Shown: piece after piece, positions 1-8,177 of the stretch | Layout of the letters: every line of letters begins with the position of its first letter | Numbering within the stretch: position 1 is the stretch's first letter | Source: Clostridium algoriphilum | GTDB lineage: Bacteria; Bacillota; Clostridia; Clostridiales; Clostridiaceae | Length of the DNA: 64,000 nt | Assembly (NCBI RefSeq): GCF_020443705.1 | Contig: NZ_JAIZZK010000009.1 | Location: forward strand, 1-64,000 | Direction: 5' to 3' | The notes under the pieces: model-generated | Database searches by the model: none | Told to the model about the DNA's origin: nothing | The model's input: only the letters and a program-made list of their open reading frames with translations | Program-made: the position numbers and the translations under genes

Positions 1-324
1 CTACAAACAAAACTGCATTGTATTTCTTCAAAGTATTTTTTCACTTTTCAACGTGCAATTAAAACCCTAATATTTACATTCCTGTTTTTTCATAAGTTAG
101 TTAACACTATCTTATTGCTACGAGCTTTAGGATTGGAAATTTGGAATTATAGCCACAGGTTTTTAAATGTGGAAGGTTTAATATGTTTAAGGTATAGCTT
201 GTATTGGTTAGCCTTATCACCGATTGCTATAGAACTTGATGATTTATTAGAGTGGACTTATTTTGGAGGGCAAAAACCTGATGGATTAGTAGGTTATATT
301 AAAAAATTAGTTAGTGGACATTAG
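1..324 (+). pseudogene. C-terminal part of a putative CmpB-type membrane protein, 5' end outside the window
   Basis: The frame is open from base 1 to the TAA at 322-324. There is no convincing start, so this is read as the 3' end of a gene that begins before the window or as a decayed copy. Around residues 40-85 of the fragment, the motif IWNYS, then RFLNVEGLICLR, then a hydrophobic SLYWLALSP segment resembles the family called putative ABC-transporter type IV / CmpB, whose members carry W-x-YS followed by a RFN-G-ICL-like stretch. Function of that family is poorly known. It is equally possible that only the part from about 115 is still coding. Confidence 0.4.
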
Positions 325-687
325 AATAAAATGCTGATTTATAAACACTGCACTTAAAAATAGTCCAAATTTAAAGCGTTGGAGCAATCCGAGGCTTATT
401 TTTATTTATAATTTTAAATGTTCATTTCAATATTGAATTGTTTATTCATATTTCTTTACACCTTCTCTCTGGGAAAACTCTCACGATTTAATTTTCATAC
501 GACATTAAGATTTTAGAAACCTATACTGTGGTCTACTTAGAACGTATGATAAATTAATAATTGAAAAGATGTTAATGGAAAAATAACCATTTTTTAGTTG
601 AGAGTAATAGAAAAATATGGTATTATATATAATATAATAGCATTCTGTGACACAACATGTCGAAAAAACAAAAAAAGAGGTGCGATA
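325..687. other. Gene-free stretch
   Basis: AT-rich sequence between the terminal fragment and the secreted protein gene. I see no recognisable gene, RNA or clear terminator in it. It presumably carries the promoter of the gene starting at 688. Confidence 0.5.
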
Positions 688-1686
688 ATGAAATTTTTAA
701 AATTAATTATACTAGTTTTATCTTTTTCTTTACTTTCTACAAGTGTAATATTTGCTGAAGATGGAAAGAGCCAACAACAAGAATTAAAATCTAAAGGATT
801 TAAAGAGGTGATTGTTAATGAGTGGAATGAAGATAGATCTAAAGACTCTACTTTTGCAAAAATAAAAACTGAAATCATTAATAGAATGAATATATCTAAA
901 TCAAAAGTTGTAGTACATAATAATGGAAAACCAATAAAGACAGATATGTTAGTTGAAAAGCAAGGAAATGAATTAGTTGCTATATCTAAAGAAATTAAAA
1001 ATGGTATTAATTATGAAACATATTATTTTTCTAATAATGATAGTAATAATATAAATGATGTTTTTAAAAAGATAGTATCTAATGATGATGTTAACACAGT
1101 GTCGTCTAGCGCTGTTCAGGGTACTGGTCAGTATGTACGAACTTACAATTGGTCTTTTTATAGATCTCTTTTATTTGGTAAAGACTTACTTGTAGCTACA
1201 ATGTCAGATTCTATTGAATTTAGTAGAAAATCAACTACCGCTTCTATTAACGGTACAATCGGATCTATTTGGGATATCAAAGCAAATTCCCAAGTACAGC
1301 GTAATACCTCTACTACCGATCGTCTAAATGAAGAAATAACAACATTAGATGTTGCAGATACTAGTCAACAACTTCTCGACTGGGGGCCAACTTCAACTTC
1401 ATCTACTAAGGTTAGTGTTGGCTTAGCTGGTATAGTGCCTACTGTAGGCTGGATATTTGACAGTAGTGGTTTTAAAATTACTGACCTAAGTAATAAAGGC
1501 GCTAAATATGGTAAATGGAAGTTTGCTGCTCCCTCTGCGGGAGCTACTTCGAGTTTAACTACAAAACCAGGAATTAGGGTTACTAACACTAGTGGAGATT
1601 TAAAGCTTAACTTAAGCCATACGCTTGACTTTAAATTTTCAGATCATTCAACTGGAGTAATAAATGTTTTGGTTGGTGACAGATAA
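688..1686 (+). CDS. Secreted protein of unknown function
   Basis: A 332-residue protein with a clear Sec signal peptide: MKFLK, then a hydrophobic core LIILVLSFSLLSTSVIF, with likely cleavage after FA before EDGKSQQQ. The ATG at 688 is chosen because a ribosome site (AAAGAGGTG) lies just upstream; the frame is open further upstream to about 598 but without signals. The mature part is rich in Ser, Thr, Asn and Asp, lacks cysteines and transmembrane segments, and ends in a beta-rich region (GIRVTNTSGDLKLNLSHTLDFKF). I do not recognise a family. A strong terminator follows at 1801, so it is probably monocistronic. An exported or surface-associated beta-sandwich protein is an inference from composition only. 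Confidence 0.7.
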   Translation: MKFLKLIILVLSFSLLSTSVIFAEDGKSQQQELKSKGFKEVIVNEWNEDRSKDSTFAKIKTEIINRMNISKSKVVVHNNGKPIKTDMLVEKQGNELVAISKEIKNGINYETYYFSNNDSNNINDVFKKIVSNDDVNTVSSSAVQGTGQYVRTYNWSFYRSLLFGKDLLVATMSDSIEFSRKSTTASINGTIGSIWDIKANSQVQRNTSTTDRLNEEITTLDVADTSQQLLDWGPTSTSSTKVSVGLAGIVPTVGWIFDSSGFKITDLSNKGAKYGKWKFAAPSAGATSSLTTKPGIRVTNTSGDLKLNLSHTLDFKFSDHSTGVINVLVGDR

Positions 1687-1800
1687 AAAATAAAACATAA
1701 AAATAAATATTTAATAATTAAAATTTCAAGAGGAGATATCATCAATAGTATTCCTAGGTAATACATACTTTACATTTTAAGATTATCAATATAATTATAT

Positions 1801-1855
1801 AAATGGTGCAGAATTTATTTGTAAATTACTGTACCATTTCATTTTTATTTTTTTT
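1801..1855 (+). terminator. Rho-independent terminator after the secreted protein gene
   Basis: Imperfect hairpin with arms AAATGGTGCAG/AATTTA and TAAATT/ACTGTACCATTT and a TTTG loop, followed by a T-rich run (ATTTTTATTTTTTTT). Confidence 0.75.
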
Positions 1856-1964
1856 AGTTATTAAATTTTAATCCAATTACCGAATTATTTAGTAATTATT
1901 GGGGATAAAATTGTTCAGACTTCCACGTAGGTCTAATATAAAAAAAATTAATTGGAGTGAGAAA

Positions 1965-2402
1965 ATGAAAAATAAAGTAAAATTGAGAATATCCATAATA
2001 ATTATAATAGTCTTAATTTTCACAGGATTTTTATTTTATTCTCAAACACATATTTCAATATGGAAATTTAATATTTCTAAAAATGAGTTGAAAGATGTAT
2101 TAATTAACACCAAAGATAACAGCTATATTATTACAAATCCTCAACTAGTTTTGGAGCTAACTCAAGAAGCAGCAAAAATGGAAAGAATTTATAAAATAGA
2201 ATCAGTTAGTTTTCCTCTTAAAGAAGCCAATAATAGGTATAAAAAACTAATGATACAAACTAATATTACCTATGGGGGTTCATTTTGGCAAGATGGCAAT
2301 AATGGTATAATGATGAATAGTAATGGATATTATTGGAGTGTAAGTCCAAAACTAATAAAAATATTGGATAATTCTTTAAAAGAAGCTCAAATACTTCGTT
2401 AA
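1965..2402 (+). CDS. Small single-pass membrane protein, unknown
   Basis: A 145-residue protein. The ATG at 1965 has a good ribosome site (TTGGAGTGAG) and begins MKNKVKLR followed by a strongly hydrophobic helix (ISIIIIIVLIFTGFLFY, residues about 9-25). That helix is either an uncleaved signal anchor or a signal peptide, leaving a ~120-residue extracytoplasmic domain. The domain contains repeated Ile/Asn/Lys segments and a Trp/Tyr/Gly-rich patch (TYGGSFWQDGNNGIMM). An upstream TTG at 1899 in the same frame would add 22 residues but lacks a ribosome site. No family is recognised. It may be lineage-specific. Confidence 0.6.
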   Translation: MKNKVKLRISIIIIIVLIFTGFLFYSQTHISIWKFNISKNELKDVLINTKDNSYIITNPQLVLELTQEAAKMERIYKIESVSFPLKEANNRYKKLMIQTNITYGGSFWQDGNNGIMMNSNGYYWSVSPKLIKILDNSLKEAQILR

Positions 2403-2436
2403 TTAACTTATAAGTTTGGTTCTAATATAATGCTAA

Positions 2437-2658
2437 TCAAGGTCTACTAAAACTTTTCGAATATTTTTCAAACTTCCTAATATATGTTCTCAGGTATCAG
2501 ATGAAACTGGAGCTGCAATTGTTGTGGAAGAAGAGGTAAATGCTCTTATGGATTTAGTAATTGCAAAGAATATATTTATATCAACTAATGGTGCTTTAAT
2601 TGGCAAGAAAGATGCTAAAGTAGTTACTACTGATACTAATATAGTTGCGGTAGCTTAA
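2437..2658 (+). pseudogene. DUF2922-like gene remnant lacking its start
   Basis: In frame with a stop at 2656-2658, codons from 2491 read QVSDETGAAIVVEEEVNALM and then DLVIAKNIFISTNGALIGKK. This is the C-terminal two thirds of the small (~70 residue) Firmicute proteins of the DUF2922 family, which carry an E-V-N-A-L-M-D-x-I-I-A-K-N-I-F core. The frame is open back to 2437 but contains no ATG/GTG/TTG with a ribosome site, and the usual N-terminal beta strand is missing or unrecognisable. I therefore read it as a 5'-truncated relic. A partner DUF1659 gene, often adjacent in other genomes, was not seen. Function of the family is unknown. Confidence 0.55.
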
Positions 2659-2667
2659 TAAAGTTAT

Positions 2668-2708
2668 AGAGTTAGTGGATAAATATTATCTGCTAGCTCT
2701 ATTTGTTT
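2668..2708 (+). terminator. Terminator of the DUF2922-like remnant
   Basis: Hairpin AGAGTTAGTGGATAA-atat-TTATCTGCTAGCTCT followed by ATTTGTTT, placed 10 bases after the remnant's stop codon. Its survival supports a formerly functional small gene here. Confidence 0.6.
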
Positions 2709-2954
2709 ATGTTGAGTTATATGTTGTAGAGATTTAATATAAAGCATTAGATACAATTCAAGCCTCTTTTATTACGGCTCTGTAATTATTTAGTTATAAA
2801 TTGTTATAAAGGTTGTGAGGTGGAAGAATATTTTTGATTAATTTAACGGGTTTATAGAGATACCTTAAAATAAGTTTGATTTTAAAGTATCTCATGTAAC
2901 CTAAAATGATTATTAATGGGAACCTCCAATCCAATTAAAAATGAGGTTGCAACA

Positions 2955-5630
2955 CTATACTAGCTCATTACCAACTAAAATATTAATTATATAACATATT
3001 TCATCATCTCTTATGTCAATAGAATATTTATTGCATAAGATAACAATTTGCTCTTTAATAGCTTCATATATTTGTTTATGCTTATTCATCATTTTTTCTT
3101 TATAAGGATACTCTATTGGGGTTTCTCCCTTTTTAAGTCTACTAATTGTAAAGGCTAAATGAAGAATTAAGCCTATTAGATTTTCATCTGTTAATTCAAT
3201 GGATAGATTTGTGGCTATTGTATTGAACAACTGAGTTAAGTCAGCGTAAAGCACATTCCCATCTAAATTATCAATATTTTCTTTAAGAATCAATCTCATT
3301 TTAAGAAGTGTAGTTTTTGTATCGATAGTTTCCTGAAGTTCTTTAACTACTTTCATACTTATTACATCGAACATGCTATATTGCCTTATATTTAATTCAA
3401 CTGGGAAGGAGGTAACAATAAATAAAATTTCCTTTTCTTCCTGTATCTTTTTTAACTGTTGTTTAAAGTATTTCATGTCTAAGCAGTTAAGTGGTATAAC
3501 TTCAAATATGTTCTTATCAAGCTTAAGGTTATTGATAATGAAGCTTTTAATTGCCACAGATCCACCCTCTCCAGTTAAACAGGCTGTTATTATTGCTATT
3601 TTCTTTTTATCATTTTCTGGTTCTTTTATATTCCTATTTAGTTCCATGTAAGAATTTACAGAAAGAACTTCTTTGTAAATATCATCTAAAGAGAGTCCAA
3701 GTAATGCTTTTCTAGCGGCTACTAATACATGTAGCGTAGAAACTAGAGATATAACCTTTACTGGAACATTTAATTCTTTCTCTATTATTTCGCCAAAAGT
3801 TGTTAGTGAACCCATATCAACGAGTAATAGGAAGCCACTAGTGCTGAAATTTTCTTTAACTATTTTTCTTAGATTATCTAACACTCTCAACGGGCTGATT
3901 TCTATAGGAGCATTAATACCGATTACATAGCTTTCACCTAAAAGCTTATTGGCAACATCTGACATGGAAGTTGCCGTTGATTCACCATGAGCTATGAGTA
4001 TTATTTTAACCTTTTCCAAGAACTTATGATTGTATTGATCTTCTGGAACTAAAAATATAGTCAAATAGCCTGCTTCATCCTCAGGAATTTCATGGTGTAC
4101 AAAATCCTCAATTATTTTTTTAGCTTTAAGTGCTACCTTAAATTCAGTAGGATATAACAATTTTAGCTTAATTAATTGAGGGTTAACAATGGTTTTATTA
4201 GTACCTATTCTTTTAATTAAGGTATCTATATGTAAAGCCAATGCAGTGTATGTGTTATTATTTAATGTAGTTTTTAATTCGTTAACTATAGTATAAGTTA
4301 CTTTATCAACACAATCTAATATATCTTTACCTAGTATATTAAGTAAGTTTTTTTTGTTAATATCTTCTGAAATCCCAATAATATATTTTTGAAAATATTT
4401 GGTTATATCTTTTTCTAACATATTTTCAATATTAATTTCAGAAACACCTTTTGCTTTTAATTCTTCTAATTTTTGCTCAATAATTTCATAAATACTATTA
4501 TTCTCTTGATTACATTCATAGGATGTGAAGTCAACTGAACTAGAAAATTTAAAGTACTCAATATCTTCACTTACAAGTTTATTCCACATGATTCTATGTT
4601 CCTTTTCTTTATATAGCCCTACTTTAATATAATTTGGAAGACTACTACTGTTTATCCTTACATCATATTTTATATTTGTTAGAAATTCGGAGTAAGCCTT
4701 TGCACAAACAAGTTGCACATCACTTTTTAGTTGACCAATATTATTTGGACAATCATATGATAAAAATGCTCTAATTGTGTTTAATGATACATGAATATCT
4801 CTATTCAACCGAATACTTTCCTGCTTAAAAAAACTCTTTATAATGAAAAAGCGCTCCTCTAACGTTCTATTCTTGAGGGTTGGAATTGTTATTAGCATAG
4901 GAATCCTTCTAGTAAATGTTTTTAATAAGGCTGAATTTGGATTTTCTGTAGTTGCAGAAATAATTAATGCATCTGATTTTCTACTTTCAAATTCACCCAT
5001 TCGTCTAAATAAGCCAGTATCGAGAAAAGTAAAAAGTGATTCTTGACCTTCTGGTGGAAGTCTATGTATTTCATCTAGGAAAAGTATTCCTCCATTTGCT
5101 TTTTCAATTAATCCAACCTTGTCTGTTTCAGCTCCAGTATAGGTGCCTTTCTTCACACCAAAAAGTTGTGATGTAAGTAACTGTGGATTATTGCTATAAT
5201 CAGCACAATTAAATGCAATAAAGGGAGAACCTTCTTTCTTAACTTTCATTTCTTTGGCATATTCATACATTAAAGAAGCGAACATAGATTTTCCAACACC
5301 AGTATCGCCGAGAATTAAACAGTTCATTCCATTAGGTGGGTATAGTATTGCTGCTTTCACTTGTTCAACTGCAGTTTTTAAACTTATATTATTTTTAACC
5401 AATTCATCTAGTTTTGATTTTTTAACTATAGTGTTTTGATCTTTTGCTATAAAGAATAGAACAGGCCGTCCAGAAGATTTATATACCTTACCTTCTTTGC
5501 ATAAGTTATTAAGTTCATGGCTAACATTCGCTCTACTAATATTCAAAATTGCTGATACGCTTTGAGCATCAACGCCTACCTCTTCAGGTTGTTCTAATAG
5601 ATATGTGTATATGGTTTCCTTTCTGTTCAT
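2955..5630 (-). CDS. LevR-family sigma54-dependent PTS operon activator
   Basis: An 891-residue activator. The N-terminal HTH (residues about 10-60, AILNISRANVSHELNNL) precedes an AAA+ sigma54-interaction domain at about 75-310 with Walker A GDTGVGKS, the sigma54 contact loop as GTYTGA, and Walker B GGILFLDEIHRL. Next come a PTS regulation domain, an EIIA-Man-like domain (ILIAHGESTATS, putative phospho-His), an EIIB-like region (ITACLTGEGGS) and a C-terminal PRD. This is the LevR/CelR/ManR architecture, in which EII and HPr phosphorylation tune activity. The ATG at 5630 is preferred because a GGGGG ribosome site lies upstream; an earlier ATG would add 12 residues. It is divergent from the PTS operon at 5896, whose -24/-12 promoter it very probably activates. 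Confidence 0.93.
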   Translation of the reverse strand: MNRKETIYTYLLEQPEEVGVDAQSVSAILNISRANVSHELNNLCKEGKVYKSSGRPVLFFIAKDQNTIVKKSKLDELVKNNISLKTAVEQVKAAILYPPNGMNCLILGDTGVGKSMFASLMYEYAKEMKVKKEGSPFIAFNCADYSNNPQLLTSQLFGVKKGTYTGAETDKVGLIEKANGGILFLDEIHRLPPEGQESLFTFLDTGLFRRMGEFESRKSDALIISATTENPNSALLKTFTRRIPMLITIPTLKNRTLEERFFIIKSFFKQESIRLNRDIHVSLNTIRAFLSYDCPNNIGQLKSDVQLVCAKAYSEFLTNIKYDVRINSSSLPNYIKVGLYKEKEHRIMWNKLVSEDIEYFKFSSSVDFTSYECNQENNSIYEIIEQKLEELKAKGVSEINIENMLEKDITKYFQKYIIGISEDINKKNLLNILGKDILDCVDKVTYTIVNELKTTLNNNTYTALALHIDTLIKRIGTNKTIVNPQLIKLKLLYPTEFKVALKAKKIIEDFVHHEIPEDEAGYLTIFLVPEDQYNHKFLEKVKIILIAHGESTATSMSDVANKLLGESYVIGINAPIEISPLRVLDNLRKIVKENFSTSGFLLLVDMGSLTTFGEIIEKELNVPVKVISLVSTLHVLVAARKALLGLSLDDIYKEVLSVNSYMELNRNIKEPENDKKKIAIITACLTGEGGSVAIKSFIINNLKLDKNIFEVIPLNCLDMKYFKQQLKKIQEEKEILFIVTSFPVELNIRQYSMFDVISMKVVKELQETIDTKTTLLKMRLILKENIDNLDGNVLYADLTQLFNTIATNLSIELTDENLIGLILHLAFTISRLKKGETPIEYPYKEKMMNKHKQIYEAIKEQIVILCNKYSIDIRDDEICYIINILVGNELV

Positions 5631-5692
5631 TCTTTTAACCCCCATTTTCTTACAATTATATACCACAGACCTAAGTAATACTATGTGGCATT

Positions 5693-5727
5693 TTACGTTT
5701 TATATAGAAACACTATATAAAACGTAA
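5693..5727. promoter_or_regulatory. Perfect 15-bp dyad, likely upstream activator site for the LevR-type protein
   Basis: TTACGTTTTATATAG (5693-5707), spacer AAACA, then the exact reverse complement CTATATAAAACGTAA (5713-5727). A degenerate half-site (TTATATAAAACACTA) follows near 5756. The dyad lies about 90 bases upstream of a -24/-12 promoter, the normal position for an enhancer of a sigma54 activator. The binding protein is inferred from location. Confidence 0.7.
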
Positions 5728-5815
5728 TTGAAACACTAGTGGAAATTTAAAACACTTATATAAAACACTACATTGCTTGAACCGTTTACATGTGCTAATC
5801 AATCTTTTAGTGTTT

Positions 5816-5831
5816 TGGCACGCAAGTTGCT
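5816..5831 (+). promoter_or_regulatory. Sigma54 (-24/-12) promoter of the lactose/cellobiose PTS operon
   Basis: TGGCACGCAAGTTGCT matches the consensus TGGCAYRNNNNTTGCW at every defined position, with GG and GC at correct spacing. It lies 65 bases before the EIIA start codon. This is the clearest promoter in the window and shows that the operon needs RpoN plus the adjacent AAA+ activator. Confidence 0.93.
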
Positions 5832-5895
5832 ATATAGAAAGTGTAACAACTTAAATATAATAATTTTATAAACTAAAATATAAGGAGGGACAAAA

Positions 5896-6225
5896 ATGGA
5901 AATTGAACAAACAGTAATGGATCTTATTATAAACTCGGGTGAAACAAGATCTTTTGCATACGAAGCACTCGAAAAGGCAAAGGAAGGAAAATATGAGGAA
6001 GCAGATGCATTACTCGAGAAAGCAAATGAAATGATTGATAAAACTCATAAAATACAATCTTCATTATTACAAAAAGAAGCTGCAGGTGAAAGTCTCCAAG
6101 TTTCACTTTTATTTGTACATGCACAAGACCATTTGATGACTTCTATATCAGAAAAAAACTTAATTAGTGAGATTATCGAATTAAGAAAGGTTATAAATCC
6201 TCTATTAGGTATTAAAGAAAATTAA
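5896..6225 (+). CDS. PTS lactose/cellobiose-family EIIA component
   Basis: A 109-residue cytoplasmic phosphocarrier of the PTS Lac family. It passes phosphate from HPr to the EIIB encoded next. It is all-helical, as expected for the trimeric fold. The active-site motif VHAQDHLM contains His75 (phosphorylation site) and Asp78 (metal ligand), both in family positions. The ribosome site AAGGAGGG precedes the ATG. It is the first gene after the sigma54 promoter and is 48 bases from EIIB. Gene order EIIA-EIIB-glycosidase-EIIC points to cellobiose or another aryl/oligo beta-glucoside rather than lactose, because the hydrolases are 6-phospho-beta-glucosidases. Confidence 0.93.
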   Translation: MEIEQTVMDLIINSGETRSFAYEALEKAKEGKYEEADALLEKANEMIDKTHKIQSSLLQKEAAGESLQVSLLFVHAQDHLMTSISEKNLISEIIELRKVINPLLGIKEN

Positions 6226-6273
6226 AAAAGATATATGAGAATTAAATAATAAACATTTATGGGAGGTAATATT

Positions 6274-6582
6274 ATGATTAAAATAGCGTTATTCTGTGCA
6301 GCAGGTATGTCAACTAGTTTACTAGTTACAAAAATGGAAAAGGCAGCAAAGGCAAAGGGCTTAGAAGTAGAAATTGAGGCATTTCCAGAAGCTCAAATGT
6401 CAAAACATCTAGATGGAGTTGAGGTAGCACTACTTGGACCACAAATAAGATATGTACTACCAAAAGCAAAAAAAACATGTGGTGCACTAGGAATTCCAGT
6501 TGCTGTAATTGCTTCTGTAGATTATGGCATGATGAATGGCGCAAAAGTATTAGAAAGTGCACTTAAATTAATTGATAAGTAA
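6274..6582 (+). CDS. PTS lactose/cellobiose-family EIIB component
   Basis: A 102-residue EIIB with the P-loop-like phosphocysteine motif at its start: IALFCAAGMSTSLLV, with Cys8 as phosphorylation site. The remainder (VALLGPQIRYVLPKAK and the Tyr-Gly-Met segment near the C-terminus) follows the IIB-cellobiose pattern. The ATG at 6274 has a GGGAGGT ribosome site; a start 5 codons upstream is possible but would overlap it. It accepts phosphate from the EIIA at 5896 and donates it to sugar bound by the EIIC at 8178. Confidence 0.93.
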   Translation: MIKIALFCAAGMSTSLLVTKMEKAAKAKGLEVEIEAFPEAQMSKHLDGVEVALLGPQIRYVLPKAKKTCGALGIPVAVIASVDYGMMNGAKVLESALKLIDK

Positions 6583-6587
6583 TTAAA

Positions 6588-6659
6588 AGCACCTCTAGTT
6601 ACAATTAACGGTGACATGAGCGTGGCACTATATAATAATTAACATAAAGAGGTACTTTA
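6588..6659 (+). promoter_or_regulatory. Intercistronic stem between EIIB and the first glycosidase
   Basis: AGCACCTCT near 6589 can pair with AGAGGTACT near 6650 across a ~45-base loop. No T-run follows. It could be an mRNA-stabilising or processing element inside the operon; it may also be chance. Confidence 0.25.
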
Positions 6660-6730
6660 ATTAATTATACCTATTGTGCTAAATTAACTCAATTATATTT
6701 ACAAGTATAATAAAAGCGAGGGATGTAATT

Positions 6731-8149
6731 ATGAAATTTCCAAATGATTTCCTTTTTGGAGCTGCATCGGCTTCATATCAAGTAGAAGGTGCGTGGAATG
6801 AGGATGGTAAGGGCATTTCTAATTGGGATGTGTTTTCCAAAATTCCTGGCAAAACATTTAAAGGTACAAATGGAGATGTGTCAGTAGACCATTATCATAG
6901 ATACAAAGAAGATGTAAAACTTATGGCTGAAATGGGACTTGAATCCTATAGATTCTCAATATCTTGGGCAAGGATAATTCCAGACGGAGATGGTGAAATT
7001 AATCAGAAGGGGTTAGAGTTTTATAATAAACTTATTGACGAATGTTTAAAGTATGGAATTGTTCCTTTCGTTACTCTATATCATTGGGATTTACCACAGG
7101 TACTAGAAGAATGTGGTGGTTGGATTAATAAGAGAACTGTTGATGCTTTTGTTAAATATGCTAATGTATGTTATAAAGCTTTCGGAGATAGGGTTAAGCA
7201 TTGGATTACCTTTAATGAAACAATTGTCTTTTGTAGTCTGGGCTATATAGCAGGAGCACATCCGCCAGGCATTAAAAATGATTTAAAAAAATACTTTCAA
7301 GCTTCACATAATGTTATTACTGCGCATGCTAAAGCAGTAGTTGCTTATAAAAATTTAAGGCAGTTTGGCGAAATAGGAATAACTCATGTTTTTAGCCCTG
7401 CCTTTAGTATAGATAACAATCCAGATAATGAGTTCGCAGCATACCATGCAAACCAATATGGAATAGCTTGGTATTATGATCCTGTATTAAAAGGTGAATA
7501 TCCACAGTACGTTATCAAATACCTAACTGAAAATAATTTAACTCCAGAGTGGACACAAGAGGAACTAAATGTTATAAAAACCTCTGCAGATGATAATGAT
7601 TTTATTGGTTTAAATTATTATCAACCTCAAAGGGTTATGAGAAACATTATTGCTGATAATTTAAAAGAGTCCTCAAGAGAGAATTCCACAGGAGCCCCTG
7701 GTAATATATCCTTTGATGGTGTGTATAAAAGTGTAAAAATGGATGATAAAAAGTATACAAAATGGGGTTGGGAAATTGCGCCAGATGCATTTTTAGAAGG
7801 ACTAAAAATGTTCAAAGCAAGTTATGGTGACATAAAAATATATATTACAGAAAATGGGTTAGGTGATGAAGATCTAATAATCCAAGATGAAGTTGTAGAT
7901 GTTCCTAGAATAAAATATATTGAAGAACATTTAATAGCTATCAAAAAGGCTATAGAACAAGGTATAAATCTTAAAGGATATTATGCATGGTCTTCAACTG
8001 ATTTGTTGAGCTGGTTAAATGGTTACAAAAAACAATATGGATTTATATATGTAGATCATAAAGATAATTTAAATAGAAAGATAAAATTGTCTGGTTATTG
8101 GTATAAAAAGATAATAGAAGAAAGAGGAGAAAATCTTAAATATATATAA
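6731..8149 (+). CDS. 6-phospho-beta-glucosidase, glycoside hydrolase family 1
   Basis: A 472-residue GH1 TIM-barrel enzyme that cleaves the phosphorylated beta-glucoside delivered by the PTS. The N-terminal signature [20 protein letters not shown] is complete. The acid/base is Glu163 in TFNE and the nucleophile is Glu374 in ITENGL. Near the C-terminus LLSWLNGYKKQYGFIYVD supplies the Ser/Lys/Tyr set that binds the 6-phosphate, separating it from plain beta-glucosidases. Length is normal for the family. It lies inside the PTS operon before EIIC. It is only moderately similar to the second GH1 enzyme at 9864, so the two probably differ in aglycone preference. Confidence 0.92.
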   Translation: MKFPNDFLFGAASASYQVEGAWNEDGKGISNWDVFSKIPGKTFKGTNGDVSVDHYHRYKEDVKLMAEMGLESYRFSISWARIIPDGDGEINQKGLEFYNKLIDECLKYGIVPFVTLYHWDLPQVLEECGGWINKRTVDAFVKYANVCYKAFGDRVKHWITFNETIVFCSLGYIAGAHPPGIKNDLKKYFQASHNVITAHAKAVVAYKNLRQFGEIGITHVFSPAFSIDNNPDNEFAAYHANQYGIAWYYDPVLKGEYPQYVIKYLTENNLTPEWTQEELNVIKTSADDNDFIGLNYYQPQRVMRNIIADNLKESSRENSTGAPGNISFDGVYKSVKMDDKKYTKWGWEIAPDAFLEGLKMFKASYGDIKIYITENGLGDEDLIIQDEVVDVPRIKYIEEHLIAIKKAIEQGINLKGYYAWSSTDLLSWLNGYKKQYGFIYVDHKDNLNRKIKLSGYWYKKIIEERGENLKYI

Positions 8150-8177
8150 TTATTAATAACATAGGGGGGACTATATT

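Noticed and set aside
2856-2893. Hairpin GAGATACCTTAAAA/TTTTAAAGTATCTC as terminator of the LevR-type gene
   Set aside because: The stem is good but no T-run follows on the minus strand; left unassigned.
3373-3651. 92-codon plus-strand frame opposite the LevR-type gene
   Set aside because: Lies wholly inside a well-supported gene on the other strand, with no ribosome site; the same reasoning applies to the other antisense frames in the window.
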